A stretch of 64,000 nucleotides of DNA from Pseudoalteromonas rubra (lineage in GTDB: Bacteria; Pseudomonadota; Gammaproteobacteria; Enterobacterales; Alteromonadaceae). Both the position numbers and the translations under genes were made by a program. The notes under the pieces were generated by a model. That model had not been told where the DNA came from. It made no database searches and was given only the letters and a program-made list of their open reading frames with translations. Positions 8,727 to 16,978 of the stretch are shown piece by piece. The DNA is taken from contig NZ_CP045429.1 in assembly GCF_005886805.2 (NCBI RefSeq), positions 186,001 through 250,000 on the forward strand, in the 5' to 3' direction. The first letter of the stretch is position 1. Each line of letters begins with the position of its first letter.

Positions 8727-10133
8727 TTATACGCTGTAGTACATTTCGAACTCAACCGGGTGAGTTGTCATGTTCAGCTTTTCAACTTCCTGAGATTTCA
8801 ATGCGATGTACGCGTCGATCAGGTCGTTAGTGAATACGCCACCTTGGATTAGGAATTCACGGTCTGCGTCCAGAGAGTCCAGTGCTTCTTGCAGTGAAGA
8901 GGCAACGGTAGGGATCTCTGCAGCTTCTTCAGCTGGCAGGTCGTATAGGTCTTTGTCCATTGCATCGCCAGGGTGGATCTTGTTTTTGATACCATCAAGG
9001 CCTGCCATCAGCATGGCAGAGAATGCCAGGTAAGGGTTGGCAGTTGGATCCGGGAAGCGGACTTCAATACGACGTGCTTTTTCAGAAGGGACAACCGGAA
9101 TACGGATTGACGCAGAACGGTTACGTGCAGAGTACGCCAGCATAACAGGTGCTTCAAAGCCAGGTACCAAACGCTTGTAAGAGTTAGTTGAAGCATTGGC
9201 AAACGCGTTGATGGCTTTAGCGTGCTTGATGATACCACCGATGTAGTAAAGCGCGTCTTCAGACAGGCCGCCGTACTTGTCGCCAGCAAAGATGTTTTTA
9301 CCATCTTTACCTAATGACTGGTGACAGTGCATACCTGAACCGTTGTCGCCAACCACAGGCTTAGGCATGAAGGTTGCCGTTTTGCCATACAGGTGTGCCA
9401 TGTTGTGGATAACGTACTTCATTTCCTGAATTTCGTCAGCCTTGATAACCATTGTATTGAAGCGCGTTGCGATCTCGTTCTGACCTGCTGTTGCTACTTC
9501 ATGGTGGTGTGCTTCTACAACCTGGCCCATTTCTTCCAGAACAAGACAGGTCGCACTACGCCAGTCACCTGATGAATCAACGGGTGCAACCGGGAAGTAA
9601 CCGCCTTTTACGCCAGGACGGTGGCCCATGTTGCCTTCTTCGTAGCTTTTATCTGAGTTCCAGCTCGCTTCTTGCGCATCAATCTTGTACATAGAGCCAG
9701 ACATATCTGTTTTGAACTTGACGTCGTCAAACAGGAAGAATTCAGGCTCAGGACCGAACAATACTGTGTCAGCAATGCCGGTAGAACGCATGTAGTCTTC
9801 AGCACGTTTTGCAACAGAACGCGGGTCACGCTCGTACCCTTGCATAGTTGAAGGCTCAAGCACGTCACAACGTACAATCAGAGTGGTCTCTTCTGAGAAA
9901 GGGTCTAGCTTAGCAGTCGTTGCATCTGGCATCAGTACCATGTCTGATTCGTTGATGCCTTTCCAACCTGCGATAGATGAGCCGTCGAACATTTTGCCAT
10001 CTTCAAAGAAGTCTTCATCGGCCTGGTGATGAGGAATAGAAACGTGTTGCTCTTTACCTTTAGTATCCGTGAAACGTAAATCAACGAATTTAACGTCATG
10101 TTCTTTAATAAGATCTAAAACCGATTGTGACAT
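8727..10133 (-). CDS. glnA: Type I glutamine synthetase
   Basis: A 468-residue GS-I-beta subunit, the usual length. It makes glutamine from glutamate, ammonia and ATP in the cytosol as a dodecamer. The adenylylation site motif K-D-L-Y-D-L-P is present near residue 398, so activity control by GlnE is expected, and N-F-D/G-E-Q-type active-site segments such as N-G-S-G-M-H-C-H are intact. The ATG at 10133 has a GGAGG ribosome binding site; an upstream in-frame extension to 10187 would overlap the sigma-54 promoter region and is rejected. Expression is probably driven by the promoter and NtrC sites upstream. Confidence 0.97.
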   Translation of the reverse strand: MSQSVLDLIKEHDVKFVDLRFTDTKGKEQHVSIPHHQADEDFFEDGKMFDGSSIAGWKGINESDMVLMPDATTAKLDPFSEETTLIVRCDVLEPSTMQGYERDPRSVAKRAEDYMRSTGIADTVLFGPEPEFFLFDDVKFKTDMSGSMYKIDAQEASWNSDKSYEEGNMGHRPGVKGGYFPVAPVDSSGDWRSATCLVLEEMGQVVEAHHHEVATAGQNEIATRFNTMVIKADEIQEMKYVIHNMAHLYGKTATFMPKPVVGDNGSGMHCHQSLGKDGKNIFAGDKYGGLSEDALYYIGGIIKHAKAINAFANASTNSYKRLVPGFEAPVMLAYSARNRSASIRIPVVPSEKARRIEVRFPDPTANPYLAFSAMLMAGLDGIKNKIHPGDAMDKDLYDLPAEEAAEIPTVASSLQEALDSLDADREFLIQGGVFTNDLIDAYIALKSQEVEKLNMTTHPVEFEMYYSV

Positions 10134-10192
10134 GTGTCCTCCGACTCGTAGGGTTATATTTTGTTGCAGTGCTCTGCATTTGCGCACTACTA

Positions 10193-10209
10193 AGCGTTAT
10201 TCGTGCCAA
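10193..10209 (-). promoter_or_regulatory. Sigma-54 promoter of glnA
   Basis: On the minus strand TTGGCACG-AATA-ACGCT places GG (-24) and GC (-12) ten bases apart, the required spacing; the -24 half matches TGGCACG fully, while the -12 half is weaker (ACGC for TTGC). The predicted start near 10182 gives a leader of about 49 bases to the glnA ATG. Confidence 0.75.
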
Positions 10210-10269
10210 TTTTTTAACTACATGTTTATAAAGGGTTTAGTTTATATCCAAACAAATAAAAAACAGTTT

Positions 10270-10286
10270 TGCACTAATTTGGTGCG
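10270..10286 (-). promoter_or_regulatory. NtrC enhancer site 1 for glnA
   Basis: TGCACTA-N3-TGGTGCG, one mismatch in the dyad to the NtrC consensus. Its centre is about 96 bases upstream of the predicted sigma-54 start, close to the arrangement at E. coli glnAp2. Confidence 0.8.
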
Positions 10287-10302
10287 TTAAGAATACTGTT
10301 GA

Positions 10303-10319
10303 TGCACCATGTGGGTGCG
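10303..10319 (-). promoter_or_regulatory. NtrC enhancer site 2 for glnA
   Basis: TGCACCA-N3-GGGTGCG. Centre-to-centre distance to site 1 is 33 bases, about three helical turns, so two NtrC dimers would lie on the same face, as at E. coli glnA. Confidence 0.75.
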
Positions 10320-10787
10320 TTATGCACGGTTTTAATCTAGCACAGTTGAAACCGTATCCGGCGGGTCAGAGCGTATTTTATTTCTCGTTGCGGTGGCAAG
10401 CTAGATGGACAGGATAAAGGTGCCTGCACGCAAGTGCACAGACCCGATGAGTCGTATCTTGTAAGTGCATAGTGCTGGAGCTTGCTGTGATATGTCAGAG
10501 TGCGACCAGTATGAGCAAAGGCGGTGAGCAAGGTTTCAGAGTAGCTTGGCCTGAGCGGCGTTGTCGTCTCAATAGTCACCTTATTTCAGGATGACGCGAG
10601 CCGTCATACTGACTTCACGCTTGTCTGTCAGGATTAAAAGTTGTGGCCGGATAAGGGGGCTGGTGCTCTGGTGCAAACTTGTTGCCTTAATGACAGTCCT
10701 TACTGTTTGTTCTCTTCTGAGTCGGTTCATTGGGCGCAGACAATTGCGTGTTTAGGCATACTGAGCAGAAAAAAACGCTGGATAAAC
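10320..10787. other. glnA-typA spacer without recognised gene
   Basis: This part of the divergent spacer holds no ORF with a convincing ribosome binding site or codon pattern on either strand. No RNA gene or repeat was recognised. Confidence 0.5.
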
Positions 10788-10816
10788 TTTCATCTGTCAC
10801 ATTATTAGGGGATAAT
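10788..10816 (+). promoter_or_regulatory. Putative sigma-70 promoter of typA
   Basis: TTTCAT, a 17-base spacer and GATAAT. The transcript would begin near 10823 and carry a leader of about 86 bases. Pattern match only. Confidence 0.4.
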
Positions 10817-10908
10817 ACGCGACCTTTAATTGTGGATCGGCATCTTAGGTGCGCATTTTTGCGCGATTCGACTAGGATCACTGAGGGCCAACTTCTCTGA
10901 GTAAAAAT

Positions 10909-12729
10909 ATGAGCATTGAAAAGTTAAGAAATATCGCGATCATCGCGCACGTTGACCATGGTAAAACTACCCTAGTCGATAAGCTGCTGGAACAATCTGG
11001 CACATTAGAGACACGCGGTGGCAACGAAGAGCGTGTCATGGACTCGAATGATATTGAAAAAGAGCGTGGCATCACCATCCTGGCGAAAAACACCGCCATC
11101 GAGTGGAATGACTACCACATCAATATCGTAGACACCCCGGGACACGCCGACTTTGGTGGTGAGGTAGAACGTGTACTTTCAATGGTTGACTCAGTATTGC
11201 TACTGGTTGATGCCCAAGAAGGTCCAATGCCACAAACGCGTTTCGTAACGCAAAAAGCATTCGCGCTGGGTCTGAAACCTATCGTTGTTATCAACAAGAT
11301 CGACAAGCCAGGCGCACGTCCTGATTGGGTTATGGATCAGGTATTTGACCTGTTCGATAACTTAGGCGCGACTGACGAGCAGCTGGACTTCCAGGTTATC
11401 TACGCATCAGCGATTAACGGTTGGGCGACATTAGACCTGGACGAACCGTCTGACAACATGCAGCCTATGTTCGAAGCTATCGTAGAGCAAGTTGGCCAGC
11501 CGGATGCAGATCCAGAGGGTGACTTCCAGATGCAGATCTCTCAGCTGGACTATAACTCATACATCGGTGTAATCGGTGTGGGTCGTATCAAGCGTGGTAC
11601 CGTTAAAGTCAACCAGCAGGTGACCATCGTTGGTGCTGATGGCACGACACGTAACGGTAAAGTCGGTCAGGTTCTGACTTATTTGGGTCTTGATCGCCAC
11701 GAAGCACAAGAAGCACAGGCGGGTGACATCATCGCTATCACAGGTCTGGGTGAGCTGAAAATCTCTGACACTGTGTGTGATGTAAATGCAGTAGAAGCGC
11801 TACCTGCGCTATCTGTTGACGAGCCGACAGTAACCATGACCTTCTCTGTAAACACGTCACCGTTCTCGGGTCAGGAAGGTAAATTCGTTACTTCACGTAA
11901 CATTCTTGAGCGTCTTCAGGCGGAACTGGTACACAACGTTGCATTACGCGTTGAAGAAACAGACAACCCGGATAGCTTCCGCGTATCTGGCCGTGGTGAA
12001 TTGCACTTAGGTATCCTGATTGAAAACATGCGTCGTGAAGGTTACGAGCTGGCAGTATCTCGTCCAGAGGTAATCCTGCGTGAAGTAGACGGCCAACTGG
12101 AAGAACCGTATGAAACTGTAACTGTTGACGTTCAGGAAGAGCACCAGGGTTCAATTATGGAGCAACTGGGTCTGCGTAAAGCAGAAATGACGGACATGGC
12201 ACCAGATGGTAAAGGCCGTATCCGTATGGACTTCGTGATGCCTTCTCGTGGCCTGATCGGTTTCCAGACTGACTTCATGACGCTGACTTCAGGTTCTGGT
12301 CTGATGTACCACACGTTTGATCACTATGGTCCACACAAAGGTGGCAACATCGGTCAACGTAAGAACGGTGTACTGATTGCAAACGCGGCTGGTAAAGCGC
12401 TGACTAACGCCCTGTTCAACCTGCAAGACCGTGGTAAGTTGTTCATTGGTCACGGTGTAGAAGTGTACGAAGGGATGATCATCGGTATTCACGCACGTGA
12501 TAACGACCTGACTGTTAATGCCCTGAAAGGTAAGCAGCTAACCAACGTACGTGCATCCGGTACTGATGAAGCGCAGAACCTGGTTCCGCCAATCATCATG
12601 ACGCTTGAGCAGGCACTTGAATTCATCGATGACGATGAGCTGGTAGAAGTAACACCAGAAAGCATCCGTATTCGTAAGAAGCTACTGACAGAGAGCGAGC
12701 GTAAGCGCGCGAGCCGTCAGGCCAAGTAA
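10909..12729 (+). CDS. typA: Ribosome-associated translational GTPase TypA/BipA
   Basis: A 606-residue member of the EF-G-like GTPase family, full length. The G domain shows H-V-D-H-G-K-T-T (G1), D-T-P-G-H (G3) and N-K-I-D (G4), followed by domains II, III, V and the BipA-specific C-terminal domain. It assists 50S subunit assembly and adaptation to cold or stress. It diverges from glnA, an order also found in E. coli. The ribosome binding site before the ATG is weak. A strong terminator follows. Confidence 0.97.
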   Translation: MSIEKLRNIAIIAHVDHGKTTLVDKLLEQSGTLETRGGNEERVMDSNDIEKERGITILAKNTAIEWNDYHINIVDTPGHADFGGEVERVLSMVDSVLLLVDAQEGPMPQTRFVTQKAFALGLKPIVVINKIDKPGARPDWVMDQVFDLFDNLGATDEQLDFQVIYASAINGWATLDLDEPSDNMQPMFEAIVEQVGQPDADPEGDFQMQISQLDYNSYIGVIGVGRIKRGTVKVNQQVTIVGADGTTRNGKVGQVLTYLGLDRHEAQEAQAGDIIAITGLGELKISDTVCDVNAVEALPALSVDEPTVTMTFSVNTSPFSGQEGKFVTSRNILERLQAELVHNVALRVEETDNPDSFRVSGRGELHLGILIENMRREGYELAVSRPEVILREVDGQLEEPYETVTVDVQEEHQGSIMEQLGLRKAEMTDMAPDGKGRIRMDFVMPSRGLIGFQTDFMTLTSGSGLMYHTFDHYGPHKGGNIGQRKNGVLIANAAGKALTNALFNLQDRGKLFIGHGVEVYEGMIIGIHARDNDLTVNALKGKQLTNVRASGTDEAQNLVPPIIMTLEQALEFIDDDELVEVTPESIRIRKKLLTESERKRASRQAK

Positions 12730-12751
12730 GCAATTACTTGTCGAATACTAG

Positions 12752-12778
12752 AAAACGCCGCATTCGCGGCGTTTTTTT
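12752..12778 (+). terminator. Terminator after typA
   Basis: AACGCCGC and GCGGCGTT arms with a four-base loop, followed by seven T. Confidence 0.9.
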
Positions 12779-12807
12779 GTTGCTGCTCTCGGTAAGAGGG
12801 CTTTTAT

Positions 12808-12916
12808 TTCTTCCGGTTCATCGTCATTGCAAATGACCTAAGTAGAAAATAGCGCTGGGATGCAGCACCAGGCTCAGGTGTATTTCTTGTTTTATCTGCC
12901 CTTTATTCACCGTGCG
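12808..12916 (-). pseudogene. Decayed copy of the 3' end of the CheW-CZB gene
   Basis: About 109 bases here align with 12971-13080, the 3' end of the neighbouring gene. Read on the minus strand the copy keeps one frame for about 26 codons: the K-G-x-I-K-Q and S-L-V-L-x-P-S-A-I-F segments and the final H-L-Q match, about 18 of 26 identical, and then a TGA ends it. There is no start codon or ribosome binding site. It looks like the remains of a tandem duplication whose upstream part was deleted. Identity counts were made by eye. Confidence 0.75.
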
Positions 12917-12946
12917 GATTAATCTCTGTTGCTGCAGTTGGCAAGA

Positions 12947-13795
12947 TCAGAATAACCCATAGGCTTCTGTTTCTTCCGGTTCATAGTCTTGTAAGTGATC
13001 CGGACGGAAGATGGCGCTGGGGTCCAGCACCAGGCTGTGATGCTCTCCTTGTTTAATCAGCCCTTTCATCATCTTGCGCGTTTGAGGGTCAATTTCAAAT
13101 CCCATACTGGTCATTTCGTGCAGAGATTTGATGTCTGATTCATCGCAGTGAATATTGTCTTCTACCTGATCAACCAACAAACCAATATGTGGGCGCTGAC
13201 CATCTTGCGTGGTGAAGACAATGATGGGCTTATGGTCGAGAATGATTTGGTCGCGAGCCGATTCAAACAGCCGGATCAGCTTCATAAAGGTGGTGGATTT
13301 TTCTTTTTCCAGTAATCTCAGAGCCTCGGTTTTATCGCCCTTGGCATTGATGGTGAGCAGTTTGTCAGCCAGTGCATGGAGCTTATTATGTGGCTCTTCA
13401 AAGCGCGCCAATAGCGTGCGTAGGTCATCGTTGTCGGTTTTAAAACTGTAGTACCACTTACCAAAAGCGGATTGCTTTGGGTCCTTGGCCTGGGTAAAAG
13501 GCTGATCGTTGTATATGCAGCGCTCCAGCTCTGCCAGCCAGGCTTTTTGATCTTGCTCTCGCTCCTGCAACATAGTGACCAGAGACTTGTTAATGTCGTA
13601 GGAAGACTGGTTATTTAAGATTAAACCTAAGTCAAAGATGGGAGTAGGTGTGCCCATGTAGTCTTTGACGCCCATAAAGCTGGGATTATCATTGGGCAGA
13701 GAGGTGAGGTTTCCTTCGTAGCGCTCGGTCAGCAGGATATCCAATATTTTTAATGAAATGGTTTTTTTTCCTACCCGAAAATTGATTAAGTCCAT
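12947..13795 (-). CDS. CheW-like protein with inserted CZB domain (zinc site degenerate)
   Basis: A 282-residue soluble protein. Residues 1-75 and about 185-265 look like the two halves of a CheW fold (N-F-R-V-G-K-K-T-I-S-L-K-I-L-D-I; later H-I-G-L-L-V-D-Q-V). Between them is a CZB-like helical insert (about 80-145) with the F-G-K-W-Y signature and H136-x-x-x-H140. Two of the four usual zinc ligands are replaced: the first His is Gln83 (QKAW) and the Cys before FGKW is Ser109. It probably links a receptor or kinase complex to a signal, but zinc sensing is doubtful. It follows the binding-protein gene by 41 bases, so the two may be one unit. Confidence 0.75.
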   Translation of the reverse strand: MDLINFRVGKKTISLKILDILLTERYEGNLTSLPNDNPSFMGVKDYMGTPTPIFDLGLILNNQSSYDINKSLVTMLQEREQDQKAWLAELERCIYNDQPFTQAKDPKQSAFGKWYYSFKTDNDDLRTLLARFEEPHNKLHALADKLLTINAKGDKTEALRLLEKEKSTTFMKLIRLFESARDQIILDHKPIIVFTTQDGQRPHIGLLVDQVEDNIHCDESDIKSLHEMTSMGFEIDPQTRKMMKGLIKQGEHHSLVLDPSAIFRPDHLQDYEPEETEAYGLF

Positions 13796-13836
13796 GTCTG
13801 CCTCTGTACGTTAACTTGATGTCCTAAGCATAGACA

Positions 13837-14928
13837 TTATTGAAAGTAAGATCGATACACGCGGGGTTTATTCTCAGTGTCAGAGAGGCCAAAAATCGTG
13901 CGTATCGCCGGGTCTTTTTCCAATACCTGCTGCATTGCGTTGGCCAGGCACGCGCGCGTGACCGGCCTGGGGCAGTAGTCGAGCGCTGAAATAAAAATGG
14001 CGGCGTTGAGAAACCCTTCAAAAATCTGCGGACTGGTTGCTAAGTGTTGTTTGTGAATCAAAGAGCGAAATAACGCACATAATTGCGCCTGGCACTTGCT
14101 TGGGTCGGGTACCACTTCGCTGATCATCAGCGCTGGTTTGCTGGTCAGCTGGGCAAACAGCGCGGTGGAAGAAGTGAAAGAGACACCGGTAAAGGTGCCT
14201 TTAAACCCCCGGTGCATCGCTTTATCAATAAAAAGCGAGAGGGGCTGATAAGTGCCTATCATCGCCACGGCTGTGACTTCATTGCGCATGATCACCTTGA
14301 GGGCTTTGTTGATATCGGCACTGTTGCGCCGAAAGCGGGCCGTTACTTTGGGTTTGAGGCCCCTGGCGGTCAGTGCCTGACGAAAGCTTTTTTCCAGCGT
14401 CAGGCCAAACTCGTCGGCCTGGATCAACAGGGCAATGGCTTTATGTCCTTGTTCATCCACCAGGTAGCGAACCTGCTCATTGGCTTCATCCAGATAGCTG
14501 GCTCGCCAGTTAAACACCGGGTAGGGGGTGTTGAAGCGCAGAAAGTCTGCTCCGGTAAAGGGCACCAGGAAAGGGAGCTGATGATGCGTCAGGATTGCCT
14601 GAATAGCGTGTGCCGTAGGTGTGCCCATGTTGCCAAAGAGCGCCATGACTTTATGCTGATCAATCAGGTAACGGGTATTTACGACGGTGCGGGCGGGCTC
14701 ATAGCCATCATCCAGTACCATCAGTGACACTTTGGGGTGGGACCTGTCTGGCAGGCCATTGGCATACTCAAAATACAGCTGGGCGCCTTGTTTGAGTTGC
14801 TGGCCAATGTCTTTGGCCGGTCCGCTCAGGGCAACCGACATGCCAAGCTTGAGCACCTCGTCAGCGATAAGCTTAGGGCTGCTCAGCAGAGCGATGCAAC
14901 AACTCAGGATTGAGATTAATTTCAGCAT
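13837..14928 (-). CDS. Periplasmic binding protein of the Leu/Ile/Val-binding type
   Basis: A 363-residue protein with a clear signal peptide (about 1-22, cut near I-A-D-E) and a type I periplasmic binding fold (L-K-L-G-M-S-V-A-L-S-G-P-A-K at the mature start, as in LivJ-like receptors). No ABC permease or ATPase is nearby. The gene starts 56 bases inside the 3' end of tmcA in another frame, and the CheW-CZB gene follows by 41 bases. It may therefore serve a signalling route rather than uptake. The ligand is unknown. Confidence 0.8.
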   Translation of the reverse strand: MLKLISILSCCIALLSSPKLIADEVLKLGMSVALSGPAKDIGQQLKQGAQLYFEYANGLPDRSHPKVSLMVLDDGYEPARTVVNTRYLIDQHKVMALFGNMGTPTAHAIQAILTHHQLPFLVPFTGADFLRFNTPYPVFNWRASYLDEANEQVRYLVDEQGHKAIALLIQADEFGLTLEKSFRQALTARGLKPKVTARFRRNSADINKALKVIMRNEVTAVAMIGTYQPLSLFIDKAMHRGFKGTFTGVSFTSSTALFAQLTSKPALMISEVVPDPSKCQAQLCALFRSLIHKQHLATSPQIFEGFLNAAIFISALDYCPRPVTRACLANAMQQVLEKDPAIRTIFGLSDTENKPRVYRSYFQ

Positions 14929-16978
14929 GTACTTCCGTCACTATTGACCGCAAAGCGGCTTGTCGTTGTTTTTTTGTAGCCAGGTCCAAAGCATCATCTA
15001 ATACTTTTGGTGGGTGACGTTGTAATAATAGCCGAATCGTTGTGACTTGGGAACTGGCTGATAATCGGTCCAAAAGCACAGGATGATTGCGACACAGTGT
15101 GCTGATCAGGGCCGCGATTTGTTGCTCTCCTGCTGTGGTGTGTGCAAAGTAGTTTAGCTGTTGCACCAGCACAGGGTCGGGCTCGTTTTGTGGCAGGGTT
15201 TTACATAGCTCGATAACCAAAGCACAGGAAAAGTCACGATATAACTCACTGAGTTGATTGAACAGCAGATGCTTAAACCACTGTTGTAGCGGCTCAAGCG
15301 CAACGTTCTCAGTACAGGGTTTGATCACCAGGACAGCAAACTCACCGCTGGCTTTATCTTGTTTAAAGCCCAGTTTGACGGGCCGGTACTGGTGGTGCTG
15401 CCAGAATCGGAGTAATTGCGTGTTACAGCCAAAACTGCTGCCGAAATAGTCAACCTGGCCACTCAGTTGCTGCTCGGCAAAGCGCAATAACTGGCTGCCA
15501 ATCTGTTGTCCTTGTTGGTGTGGTGACACGGCGATCCGTACCACCCGCGCCCCGCGTTTTTGTGCCAGTTGTGCATTACCGGTTAGTTGCGCAAGTTGCT
15601 GTGCCATTAAATGCCCGGCAGGACGCCGCGTTGCTGCCGCAATATCCACACTGAGTGCGGCATCAAAGTCACCTTCCAGTTTTAGCAGACACACCGCCAC
15701 CACTGTCCCTTGCTGCCGGGCAAGGTATAAACGGTTATGCGGGCTGTCGAGCAGCTGGCGCAGATCGTTCACAGATGTTTGATAATGTGCCAGGACCAAT
15801 AAGGCAAACACCTGAGACAGAGTATCCTCATCCTCTGCTAACTGTGCGCCCGAACAAGCGCTGAATGCTAAGGGAGCTGTTGCTGTGTACGAACGTTGAT
15901 AGTCACAATCCAATGCAAATAGCTGACGTAACAGGGCTTCGAGCGGATCCCGTTCGGCATAGCGGATCGGCTGACTGAGGGATAAGCTCAGGTGCTGTGG
16001 GTGGGTGTGTGTAAGCTGCCTGGCAAAGCGCAGCGTATAGCCCCGGCCATTGCCTTCATAGCCAATCAGAGTACTGGAAAACACCACTTTGGGGTAGGCT
16101 TTAAGTAATGCCATGAGTACCGGTACCGGGATTGCGGCGGCCTCGTCAACCAGCAGCACATCACAGCTAGGGCGTTGTGCAAGCAGTTGATCAGGAGGCA
16201 TAAAACGCAGGTTAGCAAGCTGATTAAGTTTGTCGGTAACCGATTTATCCAGCGCGGCACCGAGATGGACAAAGCTGTTGTGAACGGCGCGGCGTTGCTG
16301 CGCGCATAACACAAAACTCAGCTCGGGCAAGCCAGCTGCCAGTCTGCCAAGCAGCGAGGACTTTCCACGGCCACGATCGGCACTCAGTAATACGGGCCCG
16401 GGAGTCGGTTGCTGTAAGTGAGTCGTCAGCTGCGTGAGGGCACGGTGTTGCTCACTGAAATCCAAAGTGGCGTGCGGTGCTTCATAGTGTGGTGGCAGTA
16501 AGTCACCCTGTGATTGACTGATCTGCCATACAGAAGTTCTGTTTAGCAGTGTTTGCCAACGTTGCAGGTAGGGGCTGGACTGCGCGGTTTCGTTATAGGA
16601 CAGCCAGCGCTCAAGTGCCGGATCGCACCAGCTTTGCCACTTTGATAACTCCGGGGAGAGCACAATCAGCAAGCCACCGGCTTGTACTGTGCCTGCGGCG
16701 GCGGCGAGAGTATTCGGTACTAGCCCGCTGAACAGGTCATAGATGACAAAAGGGTATTCCTGGCCCAGTACCTGATGCAAATGCTCAGGCCAGCAAGCTC
16801 CGGGCAGCCTTGAGTGCTGGCTCAGCACTAATGCCGTATTTTGCATAGCAGGGAACAGGCGCTGTACTTCAGTGTAGCTCCAGTCTTGCTCGCCGCTGAT
16901 CAGCATTAGTTGGCGATGTCGGGCCTGCTCAAGCTGTGAGAGCAGGCTCGTTAGTTTAGAGTGCTTGCAATCTGGCAT
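14873..16978 (-). CDS. tmcA: tRNA(Met) cytidine acetyltransferase TmcA
   Basis: About 701 residues. It acetylates C34 of elongator tRNA-Met using acetyl-CoA and ATP. The N-terminal domain is followed by a helicase-like ATPase with Walker A G-R-G-K-S-S and D-E-A-A, then a GNAT domain (V-R-I-A-V-S-P-H-Q-Q-G-Q-Q-I-G) and a C-terminal tRNA-binding tail. The open frame extends to 17134, but that would overlap uvrD by 179 bases. The ATG at 16978 puts the conserved L-x-S-G-E segment where E. coli TmcA has it. The chosen form overlaps the uvrD end by 23 bases, suggesting coupling. Confidence 0.9.
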   Translation of the reverse strand: MPDCKHSKLTSLLSQLEQARHRQLMLISGEQDWSYTEVQRLFPAMQNTALVLSQHSRLPGACWPEHLHQVLGQEYPFVIYDLFSGLVPNTLAAAAGTVQAGGLLIVLSPELSKWQSWCDPALERWLSYNETAQSSPYLQRWQTLLNRTSVWQISQSQGDLLPPHYEAPHATLDFSEQHRALTQLTTHLQQPTPGPVLLSADRGRGKSSLLGRLAAGLPELSFVLCAQQRRAVHNSFVHLGAALDKSVTDKLNQLANLRFMPPDQLLAQRPSCDVLLVDEAAAIPVPVLMALLKAYPKVVFSSTLIGYEGNGRGYTLRFARQLTHTHPQHLSLSLSQPIRYAERDPLEALLRQLFALDCDYQRSYTATAPLAFSACSGAQLAEDEDTLSQVFALLVLAHYQTSVNDLRQLLDSPHNRLYLARQQGTVVAVCLLKLEGDFDAALSVDIAAATRRPAGHLMAQQLAQLTGNAQLAQKRGARVVRIAVSPHQQGQQIGSQLLRFAEQQLSGQVDYFGSSFGCNTQLLRFWQHHQYRPVKLGFKQDKASGEFAVLVIKPCTENVALEPLQQWFKHLLFNQLSELYRDFSCALVIELCKTLPQNEPDPVLVQQLNYFAHTTAGEQQIAALISTLCRNHPVLLDRLSASSQVTTIRLLLQRHPPKVLDDALDLATKKQRQAALRSIVTEVHAEINLNPELLHRSAEQP

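Noticed and set aside
10337..10579. 80-codon minus-strand ORF in the glnA-typA gap
   Set aside because: No ribosome binding site, irregular composition and no recognised motif.
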